A stretch of DNA of 36,525 bases from a virus. This document shows positions 1 through 7,250 of the stretch, piece after piece. Both the position numbers and the translations under genes were made by a program. The stretch spans positions 1 to 36,525 of IMG/VR virus record IMGVR_UViG_3300009506_000217; one strand, 5' to 3'. The notes under the pieces are model-generated. The model did not search any database, was not told the DNA's origin, and saw only the letters and a list, made by a program, of their open reading frames with translations. Position 1 is the stretch's first letter. Each line of letters begins with the position of its first letter.

Positions 1-58
1 CGATTCCGCCACAAGCCCGACAAGCGTCGGATTTTTCGCGGCAACGGGAACTTGCACA
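1..58. repeat. Terminal overlap of circular assembly (copy 1)
   Basis: Bases 1-58 are identical to 36468-36525. The scaffold reading frame continues correctly across the join when one copy is removed, so this is best read as the overlap of a circular contig (unit about 36,467 bp). A short physical direct terminal repeat is possible but less likely, because the repeat lies inside a coding frame. Confidence 0.9.
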
Positions 59-807
59 AGTCTTCCGGTAAAGTTCCCGTTCGCGTCCCGTTCCGGCGCT
101 TCCTCGATTTGGAAGAGGTATTGTTCGGCTTTTGAGAGCTTTTCTACGTAATCAGGATTAGCCGAAATGAACTTCTCTTCGGCTTCTTCCATTTCTGACG
201 AAACTTTGGCCCTGCGCTCAATCTCTGCTTTCTTGCTTGCTTCGGTTGCCGCCTCATCTACAAGCTCCCGCTTCAAGCTTTCCTTGATGTGGTCCGCTTG
301 GGCGCGTCTGAAAGCGGCCTCCTTAAACTCTCCCGTTTCATCGTCAATGAAATCTTCAGGGTTCGGGCCGTCGTCTTGCGTTGGCTTTTCCCCTTCAGGC
401 TTCGTCTTGACGCCTTGTGTCTCCCTTTCCAGCTGTTCAGCACGTTGACGCCAGTTCAGCGCCTCTGCCTGTAGTTCTGCGCGCTCTTTTGCGCGTTCAA
501 CCATGATCTTGTGTAACTTCTCTTCGGCCCTGCTTCGCTTTTCCGGCTTGTCTTCGGGCTCAGGTTCTCCCGGAGGATCGTCATCGCCCGCTGCGTCATC
601 GTCAGCGTCCGGCGCTGGATCTGAGTCCTCTTCCTTGCCGGTCATCTGACCGCGAAGCTTCGGAGATATACGCGGATCATTGCTGTAATCAACGGATTCA
701 GTCTCGGTGCGCGATGCCGAAGGGTCGCCGCCGTTGTCGGCTGCCGCATTGTTGTCGCCGCCGTTCGCGTCTGTGGCGGGTGCTGCTGTGCTTTCGAACT
801 CTGACAT
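1..807 (-). CDS. Putative scaffolding / capsid assembly protein, N-terminal 269 codons (crosses the join)
   Basis: Starts at ATG 807-805 behind a strong GGGAGGT ribosome site. The frame is open to base 1 and resumes without a break at 36467, ending at 36153: about 373 aa in total. The N-terminus (about 1-80) is acidic, low-complexity and rich in D, A, G, N and P. Residues about 90-130 (KRSRAEEKLHKI onward) and about 165-215 are charged and predicted coiled coil. This composition and the position between portal and coat match phage scaffolding proteins, which direct procapsid assembly and then leave the head. No sequence motif proves it. It lies downstream of a tandem hairpin repeat and upstream of the coat gene. 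Confidence 0.75.
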   Translation of the reverse strand, partial: MSEFESTAAPATDANGGDNNAAADNGGDPSASRTETESVDYSNDPRISPKLRGQMTGKEEDSDPAPDADDDAAGDDDPPGEPEPEDKPEKRSRAEEKLHKIMVERAKERAELQAEALNWRQRAEQLERETQGVKTKPEGEKPTQDDGPNPEDFIDDETGEFKEAAFRRAQADHIKESLKRELVDEAATEASKKAEIERRAKVSSEMEEAEEKFISANPDYVEKLSKAEQYLFQIEEAPERDANGNFTGRLVQVPVAAKNPTLVGLVAES

Positions 808-814
808 ATTACCT

Positions 815-892
815 CCCGCGCCACGATTGCCCCCGGCGCGTCCAGGGTTTTAAATTTGTTCCCGCGCCACGATTGCCCCCGGCGCGTTCAGG
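815..892 (-). repeat. Tandem 32-bp hairpin repeat upstream of the scaffold gene
   Basis: Two 32-bp copies, 815-846 and 861-892, differ at one base and are spaced 46 bp start to start. Each holds an inverted repeat CGCGCC...GGCGCG around a 12-base loop. In the transcript they form two GC-rich hairpins without a U tract; the second abuts the scaffold ribosome site. They may act in mRNA processing, stability or translation control, or be a duplication of the leader. Confidence 0.75.
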
Positions 893-919
893 AGTGTGTC
901 GCAACTGTCGCAGCCTTAA

Positions 920-1594
920 CTATCGGATTGCTTTCATGGTCACGCCGCCCGCCGCCGTGAAAATTATACGAAGGTAGCGAACCGGGAACGCTTGCTGCGC
1001 AGCAAAATTGGCAGTCTTGCCGGTGAAAGTTGCGTGTGTATAAATCGCCGTTCTGTCGATTGAGTACTGAATGCCAAAGGTAGGGCTTCCACTATCAACG
1101 GTTCCGTTTATTGTCATGTTAAAGCTTTTGTCTGGGTTAAACCAAACGGTTTTCCATAACGTGACAGATCCGGCAGCCCAGCCGACTTCAACCGTATTCG
1201 TTGAAATAGTTGCCGACACTGTTATTGATGTAACGGTTAGAAAATATCCTGTTGTTGTAACTGTCGCCCCTGCTGTTGGGCCTGTTAGGGCTTCACTCAA
1301 GGCATCGCCGTTAACATCTGTCCCTATAACTGTGAACGTCTTTGCGCTCTGATCAACTGTATTCAATTCTTTGATTGTTATTAGGTGAGCAAGGCCGTCA
1401 CTGATTACTGTGGCAACGTCTGGAGTCCAAGGTCCGGCCCCAGTGCATTCGGTTGCTGTCGCAATTCCATTGGTATCGGCGGCAACGCTGACAGCTGTTT
1501 GTTCGATGACCTGCTCCAGAGCAAAGGCTTGCCAGCCGCCAAACACAAGCAGTGCGACAAACATGATTCCTAGATGTTTCAATTTCTGATTCAT
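920..1594 (-). CDS. Secreted or virion-associated beta-rich protein with signal peptide
   Basis: A 224-aa protein with a clear N-terminal signal peptide: basic MNQKLKH, a hydrophobic core (LGIMFVALLVFGG) and a probable cleavage after WQAFA. The remainder is rich in T, V, S, G and A with alternating hydrophobic pattern, suggesting beta-sandwich domains; the C-terminal part (PVRYLRIIFTAAGGVTMKAIR) resembles discoidin/F5-8-like or decoration domains only loosely. GAAAGGA precedes the ATG. It lies inside the head-gene cluster between portal and scaffold but is preceded by a terminator, so it may be expressed separately. A signal peptide is unusual for a cytoplasmically assembled capsid part. It could be a surface-exposed exclusion or adhesion factor, or a decoration protein. 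Function unknown. Confidence 0.7.
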   Translation of the reverse strand: MNQKLKHLGIMFVALLVFGGWQAFALEQVIEQTAVSVAADTNGIATATECTGAGPWTPDVATVISDGLAHLITIKELNTVDQSAKTFTVIGTDVNGDALSEALTGPTAGATVTTTGYFLTVTSITVSATISTNTVEVGWAAGSVTLWKTVWFNPDKSFNMTINGTVDSGSPTFGIQYSIDRTAIYTHATFTGKTANFAAQQAFPVRYLRIIFTAAGGVTMKAIR

Positions 1595-1655
1595 TTTTAT
1601 TTCCTTTCAAGTTTTGCGCCTCAATGCGCGTTTGCGATTATGTTTAAGGGCAAAG

Positions 1656-1695
1656 AAAAAGGCAGCAGTAGGTGGTTAGGCACCTAACTGCCGCC
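1656..1695 (-). terminator. Rho-independent terminator, minus strand
   Basis: An imperfect inverted repeat (GGCGGCAGTTAGGT ... ACCTACTGCTGCC on the minus strand) is followed by TTTTTCTTT. It lies between the hypothetical gene at 1705-2112 and the signal-peptide gene at 920-1594. Confidence 0.7.
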
Positions 1696-1704
1696 TTGAT
1701 CTTC

Positions 1705-2112
1705 TTAACCCCGCTTCAACTCGGCCAAGCCGAAACGGAGTCCCTTATTTGATTTTAGAATAATTTTGCTTCCCTGCTTTTTCTCCCTCTCCACCTGCTC
1801 GGAAGTCTTCGCCCAAGTAATCGACCGGCTCAGCTTCCCCAGTCCGTTCTTTCGAATCGGTCCGAATGAAACCAGCGGCTTTCCCTTCCAGGTCCAGCTT
1901 TCCCGGCCGTTTTCCTTGCGGACAAAGCCGATATGCTCCGCAATGATGCTTCGATGCGGCAAATGCTCGCAGCCTTCCCGGTTCTGAATAGCCTCAAGGA
2001 TGACTTCATTCAACTCGTCATTGAGTTTTTGGTAGTCTTCGCGCCTAACGCCGTCGATCAGGTCAACGCCGCCTGGAAGCTGAAGGTTGAATTGTTCCGG
2101 CCTTAAAATCAT
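1705..2112 (-). CDS. Hypothetical protein in the head-gene cluster
   Basis: 135 aa, not recognised. Its ATG overlaps the portal stop codon (ATGA), so it is translationally coupled to the portal. The sequence is charged and soluble (for example LNDELNEVILEAIQNREGCE), with a basic lysine-rich C-terminal 40 residues, and has no membrane segment or signal peptide. It is followed by a terminator at 1656-1695. The position suggests a head accessory protein, but nothing in the sequence shows it. Confidence 0.65.
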   Translation of the reverse strand: MILRPEQFNLQLPGGVDLIDGVRREDYQKLNDELNEVILEAIQNREGCEHLPHRSIIAEHIGFVRKENGRESWTWKGKPLVSFGPIRKNGLGKLSRSITWAKTSEQVEREKKQGSKIILKSNKGLRFGLAELKRG

Positions 2113-3386
2113 TGCCGCCCTCCTCCCATCATTTCCTGAATAGTCTGCGCGGTCATGCTCGCCATGGCCTGTCCGAACTCCTGAGACTGCAAAAGCATCT
2201 GCCCCACGGCTTGCAGCGTCTCGGGGCTCACCGGCCCTTGTAAATGCGCCTCGTCAAGCTTTTTGGCAATCTCCCTGCCTCCGGGCATGTCCATCAAGTC
2301 AAACATGTGCGGCAACAAAATGCGCTGGTCCTCGGGCGGCAGGCTCGGAAGAACAGCTTCAAGAAGCTCTTGCGCCTCGACTCTGCGCGTGGGCATTGCC
2401 CGAACAGTCGTGACTACAATGTCATACGGGCCTTCCTCAAGAGACAGCGCATTAAGCGCATGCGGATTAATCGGGATTTCGGCTTTCTCCGCTGCGGCAA
2501 CGATTGCGTCCTGCTGTCCTGGAAGCTGCTGGTTGCCCAGGCCGATTGTCGTCGGTTTGGCGTCAAAGCCGCCGTCCTCTTCGAGAATTGCCTGAACAAC
2601 TCTTGAGCCGCCGTAGTATTGCGGAATCAACTCTGACAAATCCCGGCCGCAGCATTCAAGGGCAGAATCAAGCGCCTTTGGAATCCAGGCCACAGTTGCT
2701 TGACTTTCCTGCATCCTGAACTGTAACGCCCTGCCGCTCTTCTCGTTGCCTTTTTCGCCTACCTGAGCCTCGGACATTCCGGTCGTGTATCTCATCAAGT
2801 CCATGGCCTGACCGCCCACGGCAAATTGGCCGGCACTCGATACCGGAAAGGCTTCCCACGTCGGCTTCCCGCCGTTGGGCAGGCTTGGGTCAGGGTCATA
2901 CGGGAGAACCGTAATCGACGGGTCGTTTGCCTTGGTCCAGAAACGATCCAGATATTTTGAGATAGTTTTCATTGCCGCCACCCACTTGTTCTTGGGCGCG
3001 CCGATCATGATCTCGGCGGCAGAGGTCATTGAGGCGTTAAGAAGCCGTTGCGAATCCAGCGCGTTGGTGAACAGGCTTTTAATCGTGCGCTTGCCCTCGG
3101 CAATCACCTGCCGGCCATAGACCGGATAAATCGGAAAACGAGGAACGCCCCATTCAATCGGCTTGGTCAAAACCTTGTGTCCGGCAAGCAGAACCATCTT
3201 TACCACGACGTCGTCAACCTCGCGGACTTCCTCGGCCGGGGTCCAGACTTCCATGTCATCGAATGGCGCGGCGGCGTCCTTGATGAGAACCCACTCGACG
3301 CCGTCCTGGTTCTTTTTCTCAAGCACCGGCTTCTCTTCGCCGTCAACCAGGGCCAGCAGAGATTTTTTTCTTTCTTTCCACCCCAC
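2109..3386 (-). CDS. P22-type portal protein, C-terminal part (second frame)
   Basis: 425 codons are open from a GTG at 3386, but homology-like continuity with the 3200-4072 frame indicates a single portal of about 650 aa read through a -1 shift near 3362-3370. Content: LLALVDGEEKPVL, then a region with WTPAEEV, PIYPVYGRQ and KSLFTNALDSQRLLNASMTSAAE, which resembles the P22 gp1 family clip/crown region; the C-terminus is helical and rich in M and Q (about 370-425), as in portal barrels. The portal is the dodecameric head vertex through which DNA is packaged and ejected. No good ribosome site precedes the GTG, so independent initiation is doubtful. It ends by overlapping the next gene (ATGA). 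Confidence 0.8.
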   Translation of the reverse strand: MGWKERKKSLLALVDGEEKPVLEKKNQDGVEWVLIKDAAAPFDDMEVWTPAEEVREVDDVVVKMVLLAGHKVLTKPIEWGVPRFPIYPVYGRQVIAEGKRTIKSLFTNALDSQRLLNASMTSAAEIMIGAPKNKWVAAMKTISKYLDRFWTKANDPSITVLPYDPDPSLPNGGKPTWEAFPVSSAGQFAVGGQAMDLMRYTTGMSEAQVGEKGNEKSGRALQFRMQESQATVAWIPKALDSALECCGRDLSELIPQYYGGSRVVQAILEEDGGFDAKPTTIGLGNQQLPGQQDAIVAAAEKAEIPINPHALNALSLEEGPYDIVVTTVRAMPTRRVEAQELLEAVLPSLPPEDQRILLPHMFDLMDMPGGREIAKKLDEAHLQGPVSPETLQAVGQMLLQSQEFGQAMASMTAQTIQEMMGGGRQ

Positions 3387-4072
3387 CAGAATTCCGCCAG
3401 CACATACTTTTTGACGCTGGTTGAGTCTTCATCCGTTTCAAACCAGTCTTTCAGCTCGTCCGTAATTTCGGAGACGTCAACCAGCGCCTCTTCGCCGTAT
3501 TCGGCAACCAGATCGTCCTTCCCGATCATTTTGCCGACAATGATCCAGTCCGCGTCGGCAGTGTCTTGCCGGTAGCTTCTGGGGTCAATCGTCACAGTGA
3601 AATTGTCGTAAATCGGCTCGATGAATAGCGACTTGCGCATTGTGCGGGCGTTTTCATAGTCCGCAGTCAGACGGAAAAACCCGATCCCGCTAACAGCGCA
3701 ATCAGTGACGGCCTGAATCAGGGCGTTTTGCGACTGAGACTTATACTGAATTGCCCGGATAATCCCTTCCTTGATCCAGGCCTTGAACCGATCCTGTTTG
3801 CCGTCTACAGGCCTCAGCCCGATTGAACGCGGGTCTCCGATTGCCCTGCCGACGAAGTTATCAACAAACCTGTCAATGACGTTAAAGGTATAAGCAGGCC
3901 GATTTTTCCCCCGGCTCTTCTTGGCCTCGTCGCTCCACATATCGTTGCGGCGAAACCTGACGCATTCCCGCATATCGTTGCGAATCTCTTCCCAGCCTCG
4001 GGCGCCGGTTTCCAGGCAGTCTATTGCGCGGGAAAGAATGTCATCGTCGGTATTGAGCGGGGCGAACGGCAT
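3200..4072 (-). CDS. P22-type portal protein, N-terminal part (first frame)
   Basis: Starts at ATG 4072, directly after the small membrane protein gene. About the first 236 codons look like a genuine P22-type portal N-terminus: LETGARGWEEIRNDMRECVRFRRNDMW, YTFNVIDRFVDNFVGR, ADWIIVGKMI and LAEFWWGGKK. After the run GAA AAA AAT the frame turns into low-quality, W/R/S-rich sequence to the stop at 3200, while the correct sequence continues in the -1 frame (2109-3386). The 3200-3362 tail is therefore probably not part of the functional protein. Either ribosomes shift at the A7 run or the sequence lacks one base there. Confidence 0.8.
   Translation of the reverse strand: MPFAPLNTDDDILSRAIDCLETGARGWEEIRNDMRECVRFRRNDMWSDEAKKSRGKNRPAYTFNVIDRFVDNFVGRAIGDPRSIGLRPVDGKQDRFKAWIKEGIIRAIQYKSQSQNALIQAVTDCAVSGIGFFRLTADYENARTMRKSLFIEPIYDNFTVTIDPRSYRQDTADADWIIVGKMIGKDDLVAEYGEEALVDVSEITDELKDWFETDEDSTSVKKYVLAEFWWGGKKEKNLCWPWLTAKRSRCLRKRTRTASSGFSSRTPPRHSMTWKSGPRPRKSARLTTSW
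3362..3370 (-). other. Candidate -1 frameshift site in the portal gene
   Basis: On the minus strand the zero frame reads GAA AAA AAT CTC. A AAA AAT is a canonical -1 slippery heptamer. A -1 slip gives TCT CTG CTG GCC, exactly the frame of the downstream portal half. The alternative is loss of one A from an eight-base run, as mutation or sequencing error. Confidence 0.55.
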
Positions 4073-4231
4073 TTAGTTTTTCTCCATGGCGTCACGAAGG
4101 CCAAACGCGCCCAGAACCGCTGCGATTGCCTGCGGATATTGACCGCTCAACGCCAAAGAAGCGCCCAGAACAATACCGGCCCACTTTGTCTTGCTCATAT
4201 ACCAAGGTTTCTTTTTTTCTACCCGTCCCAT
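4073..4231 (-). CDS. Small membrane protein, holin candidate
   Basis: 52 aa from ATG 4231, preceded by AAAGGGAAAA. The gene overlaps the end of the large terminase by 13 bases, and its stop directly precedes the portal ATG. It has a basic N-terminus (MGRVEKKKPWYMSKTKW), one hydrophobic segment (about 17-43) and a charged tail (LRDAMEKN). The K-PWY-SKT-WAGIV pattern is common in small phage membrane proteins often annotated as holin-like. Holins form inner-membrane lesions that release or activate the endolysin. Placement between terminase and portal is unusual for a holin, so the role is an inference. Confidence 0.65.
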   Translation of the reverse strand: MGRVEKKKPWYMSKTKWAGIVLGASLALSGQYPQAIAAVLGAFGLRDAMEKN

Positions 4232-5616
4232 GGTGTTTTCCCTTTCTTTGCTAAAAGTTTTGCTAATGCTGCTGAATCGTCTTTTTTGTCCGTCAGCCCG
4301 TCCAGATACGTTGCAAGGTACTGCGCAGCCTCCACAACGTGGGAGTACTGGTTTTTGATCGGGTCTTTCCCGTAGCCGCGATTGTCGGGCAATTGGGGGA
4401 ATGAGTAGCCGCCCTCGAGTCCTGACGCCAGACGCGGAGCCCCAGGGCCGTAAATGAGAAACCGCCCGCGCCTTGAAAGTCTTTCTCCCAAAGCATCGCG
4501 CCGAATCTGAAAAGCCTGAACGCCTTTTAACATCTTGACGCCGCATTCGGCGTCAAGGATTTTGGCGTTTGAGGTCAGCCCGCCGTTTGGGTCGGAAAAC
4601 TCCGCGAATGTTGCCGGGTCTCCTACGTCTATGTATTCCGCGTCGGGAAATTCGGCACGGCACCAGGCGGTAAGCTTTTGCCCGAAATCGCGTATTCCCG
4701 CCCGGTCCGTGACAAACTCTTTCGCAATATCCCACCGGCCCGAGGGAGTCAGCCAGCCAACAACGGCGGCAGGCACATTGCCCGACGCATCCCAGCCCCG
4801 CAGAATCTTTTTGCCTGCCGGCCGCTGCAGTGGCGACGTTGTGACGTGATCCGGGCGTGAAAATTCGAACTGATAGACAGCCTTTCCTCTGACGATTACC
4901 GCTCGCTTTCCGTGGACGTATCGCTGTATCAGGTCAGGGCGAGAGGAATACTGCTCCATCAGGTTTTCGTAGTAGCCAGCGGGCAGGTTGTTAGCGTTCT
5001 CCGCGTCGGGCGAAACCCCGGACGGCTGAAGAAACTGAAAATATCCTGCCTTTGGATTCTTCTCGAATTCCTCAACGAGCCAGTGCTCATCGTCAGGCGG
5101 GTTGGATACACACAAAGCCTGTGGGTCCATGTTGATCTTCGACTCTGCCTTGCCTTCGATCTTCGGATAGCGCCCTTTTCTCCCCTGCAAAGCCAGAAAA
5201 ATGTCGTGGACGATCTCCGAAGCCTCGTCGAGAAGGAAATCCGTGATTTCCAGGCTCTTAACCTTGGCCACGTCCTTTGGCCGGTCCAGGCCTGCAAAGA
5301 CAAACTCGTGGTTTTGTGACGGAACGTAGAAGGTCTTTTTTGATTCGTTCCACTCTCCAAGCTTGCCGAACCATTCCATGAATGATTTCCATGTGGTCTG
5401 CTTCAGCGTCTCCCAGGTGTTGCGCACAACCAGCGACCGGCGCGGAAGCTGGTATTCTCTCCAGGAGCGTTGACCGGCGCCCCAAAGCTTCCAGCAACCG
5501 CCGACGCTCTTTCCGCTACCGAACGGCCCTTGCAGATACAAAGCCGATGCGCCCCACGTTTCGAGGAATTTCAACACGGTTGGCGGCGCGACATAATCAA
5601 TCGAGACTTCAGCCAT
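4219..5616 (-). CDS. terL: Terminase large subunit
   Basis: 465 aa from ATG 5616 (a TTG one codon upstream is less likely). This is the ATPase-nuclease motor that cuts and pumps DNA through the portal. Visible motifs: Walker A GPFGSGKS (about 30-37), Walker B FLLDEAS (about 127-133) and a C-terminal RNase H-like nuclease with acidic GWDASGN (about 275), DVGDPAT (about 325) and later VVEAAQYL. Length is normal for the family. It overlaps the end of the small terminase by 8 bases and the start of the small membrane gene, in the usual terS-terL-portal order of a late operon. Confidence 0.95.
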   Translation of the reverse strand: MAEVSIDYVAPPTVLKFLETWGASALYLQGPFGSGKSVGGCWKLWGAGQRSWREYQLPRRSLVVRNTWETLKQTTWKSFMEWFGKLGEWNESKKTFYVPSQNHEFVFAGLDRPKDVAKVKSLEITDFLLDEASEIVHDIFLALQGRKGRYPKIEGKAESKINMDPQALCVSNPPDDEHWLVEEFEKNPKAGYFQFLQPSGVSPDAENANNLPAGYYENLMEQYSSRPDLIQRYVHGKRAVIVRGKAVYQFEFSRPDHVTTSPLQRPAGKKILRGWDASGNVPAAVVGWLTPSGRWDIAKEFVTDRAGIRDFGQKLTAWCRAEFPDAEYIDVGDPATFAEFSDPNGGLTSNAKILDAECGVKMLKGVQAFQIRRDALGERLSRRGRFLIYGPGAPRLASGLEGGYSFPQLPDNRGYGKDPIKNQYSHVVEAAQYLATYLDGLTDKKDDSAALAKLLAKKGKTPWDG

Positions 5617-6037
5617 CAAGCCACCTTTGACCGCCCATATTTATCTGGATGATTGCTATGTTGTCGCCTGCGTTTTCGTAGACTTTTCTCATTTTGTTCG
5701 CCATGTCTGCGGCCTTCAAACGTGCTGTCCAGTCTGGCTCCTCAACTCCGTCAACTGTTTTTGTCGCCGCCAATCCCTCGGCAACGACTTTAGCCACTTT
5801 GAGTGCGGATGCCCCGGCCAGCTCCAGCGCTTCTTCCGTAGTAATTGCAACCGCCCTTGCAACTGCCTCGTCTCTCAGCAGTTCTGAGCCCCGCTTTGCT
5901 GCTGTCCTTCTATTTGTGCAGCTGTATGCCTCTAAATATGCCTCTGTAGCGTTACCCGTCTCGAAGTAGCTCTCGACGAATTGAGCCATATTCCGCGTTA
6001 ATCCTGTTTCTTTATTTCTCGCCGCACTCCCGGCCAT
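5609..6037 (-). CDS. terS: Terminase small subunit
   Basis: 142 aa with ATG at 6037. The N-terminal pattern (LTRNMAQFVESYFETGNATEAYLEAY, then AAKRGSELLRDEAVARAVA) is typical of terminase_2/TerS proteins: a helix-turn-helix-like DNA-recognition domain followed by helices for ring assembly. A central helix runs EEALELAGASALKVAKVVAEGL, and the C-terminal tail is short. TerS recognises the packaging site and hands DNA to TerL. It lies immediately upstream of terL with an 8-base overlap. The pac or cos site is expected near or inside this gene but cannot be located by eye. Confidence 0.88.
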   Translation of the reverse strand: MAGSAARNKETGLTRNMAQFVESYFETGNATEAYLEAYSCTNRRTAAKRGSELLRDEAVARAVAITTEEALELAGASALKVAKVVAEGLAATKTVDGVEEPDWTARLKAADMANKMRKVYENAGDNIAIIQINMGGQRWLDG

Positions 6038-6061
6038 TTATCCCCAACAAATCCCCACTTG

Positions 6062-6457
6062 TTACAGCCCCAACCGAGCCCGAACCAAAAGAACAACCCC
6101 GGCCCCCAGTGCGCTGCCAACGAAAAGCAAAACGCCCCCCACAGCCCATTTCACAGTAGTCTGAATAGCCGTCTGTTTTACCGGCCCCCAGCGTTCAGCC
6201 TCGCGCTTTATTCGTAAATCGTGCGCGTCCTGCCAGTTTTCGATGCGATCCATGCGCCTGGATATGTCCTTGATATCCTTCGCCATGGCAGACACTTCTT
6301 TTTTCACGCCTCCCAGCATGGTCCGTATCTCCTCCAGCCCGTGTTCGATTGTATCTCCCATGCGCAGAGCAATCACCAGCCCCTGGGCGTGATTTTCTGA
6401 CAGCTCTTCGCAAGAGCCGCTTGTTTTGACGATGTATGTATCAGGCGTCGGGGTCAT
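6062..6457 (-). CDS. Coiled-coil membrane protein, XhlA-like
   Basis: 131 aa from ATG 6457, first gene of the late operon. Residues about 30-90 are charged and heptad-like (IEHGLEEIRTMLGGVKKEVSAMAKDIKDISRRMDR in pattern). One strong membrane segment lies near the C-terminus (about 103-125, WAVGGVLLFVGSALGAGVVLLV), followed by RARLGL. A coiled coil followed by one C-terminal helix is the layout of XhlA and hemolysin-type phage membrane proteins, which assist holins; similar proteins also occur as phage exclusion or spanin-like factors. Role inferred from topology only. Confidence 0.6.
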   Translation of the reverse strand: MTPTPDTYIVKTSGSCEELSENHAQGLVIALRMGDTIEHGLEEIRTMLGGVKKEVSAMAKDIKDISRRMDRIENWQDAHDLRIKREAERWGPVKQTAIQTTVKWAVGGVLLFVGSALGAGVVLLVRARLGL

Positions 6458-6603
6458 CTAGTCGGCTCCGGACAAAAAGAAAGGGCTGGTCGACATTGCG
6501 ACGGCCCCATAGCGAGGAGGAAGAGAAAGGCGGGGTCGGCCACCGTGCCGTGCATCGCGTTCCTGGCTGCTTTTCCCGCCTGTTGTAGAGTAATCATGTA
6601 TTT

Positions 6604-6632
6604 AATATACCGTCACGCTCCTTATTTGGCAA
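6604..6632 (-). promoter_or_regulatory. Late operon promoter (minus strand)
   Basis: TTGCCA (6632-6627), 17-base spacer, TATATT (6609-6604). It is well placed to drive the operon starting at 6457 with a leader of about 140 bases. The -35 element is embedded in a TTGGCA-AGAG-TGCCAA palindrome, suggesting repression or activation at this site. Confidence 0.6.
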
Positions 6633-6661
6633 GAGTGCCAATAATATTTGGCAAGAATGGC
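6623..6661. promoter_or_regulatory. Operator-like repeats between the divergent early and late promoters
   Basis: The perfect inverted repeat TTGGCA N4 TGCCAA overlaps the late -35 box. A second near-copy of TATTTGGCAAGA follows about 20 bases on, and GGCTTTTCAGCC-like arms lie beyond it. The whole 6458-6786 gap (about 330 bases without a gene) otherwise holds only the two divergent promoters and AT-rich sequence. Confidence 0.5.
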
Positions 6662-6725
6662 TTATTTTGTGGCTTTTCAGCCAATAAAAAAATACATCTT
6701 TTTTGTGGTGCGCCCCAAAAAGGCC

Positions 6726-6754
6726 TTGACAATCTAGTTTGCGGGGTGTACCAT
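6726..6754 (+). promoter_or_regulatory. Early promoter (plus strand)
   Basis: TTGACA (6726-6731), 17-base spacer, TACCAT (6749-6754). It lies about 35 bases upstream of the ATG at 6787, which is preceded by AAGGAG. It would drive the four small genes to 7978. Confidence 0.55.
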
Positions 6755-6786
6755 TAACTCATCAACAAAACATTAAGGAGTCAAAC

Positions 6787-6939
6787 ATGAACGCACAACA
6801 AATCAAATGGGCTCAAAAACACGATTGGTACATTGATTGTTCGGCAGATAAAGACGCGGTTTTTGTTCGGGGAGAGCCAGGCGAGGGAAATCTTTGGTTT
6901 GACAATTTCTCTCAACTTCGCGCTTGGGCTGGATACTAA
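6787..6939 (+). CDS. Small hypothetical early protein
   Basis: 50 aa. ATG 6787 is chosen because AAGGAG precedes it at good spacing; the frame is open further up but without a ribosome site. The protein is soluble, W- and D-rich (KHDWYIDCSADKDAVFVRG) and ends SQLRAWAGY. No family recognised. As the first gene after an early promoter it may be a host-takeover or regulatory peptide, but nothing in the sequence shows this. Confidence 0.6.
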   Translation: MNAQQIKWAQKHDWYIDCSADKDAVFVRGEPGEGNLWFDNFSQLRAWAGY

Positions 6940-6960
6940 ACACAAACGAAAGGGGATCTC

Positions 6961-7182
6961 ATGGAATTATTTGAACTCGTAGCAGACCGAACCGAACTAG
7001 CAGAAATTGACAAGATGTTAGACGCTGCTGTCGAAAAACGTGGTCAAATCAGAGACGGTGAAATTAAAGTTGACGCGGATGAAACACTTCTTGCTTATGC
7101 ATCAGTCCAGATCCTTTCTGCTGCGCGAGAATTGAAAAGGGCCATAACTGGATGGGATTCTCTTAAGGCTATGTCTAAATAA
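6961..7182 (+). CDS. Small hypothetical early protein
   Basis: 73 aa from ATG 6961, 21 bases after the previous gene, with AAAGGGGAT as ribosome site. It is strongly helical and acidic (FELVADRTELAEIDKMLDAAVEKRG, then QILSAARELKRAI) and probably forms a small helical bundle. Not recognised. The 68-base gap that follows holds two short GC hairpins (CGCCC/GGGCG and GCCC/GGGC) before the next ribosome site. Confidence 0.6.
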   Translation: MELFELVADRTELAEIDKMLDAAVEKRGQIRDGEIKVDADETLLAYASVQILSAARELKRAITGWDSLKAMSK

Positions 7183-7250
7183 CCAAGGCCGAAACGCCCT
7201 CCGGGGCGGCTGACAAATTTAACAGCCCACGCGGGCAGGAAGGCGACAAC

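Noticed and set aside
6620-6665. Sigma54-type -24/-12 promoter in TTGGCA...TGCCAA
   Set aside because: The spacing between GG and GC is 1-3 bases too short in both copies.
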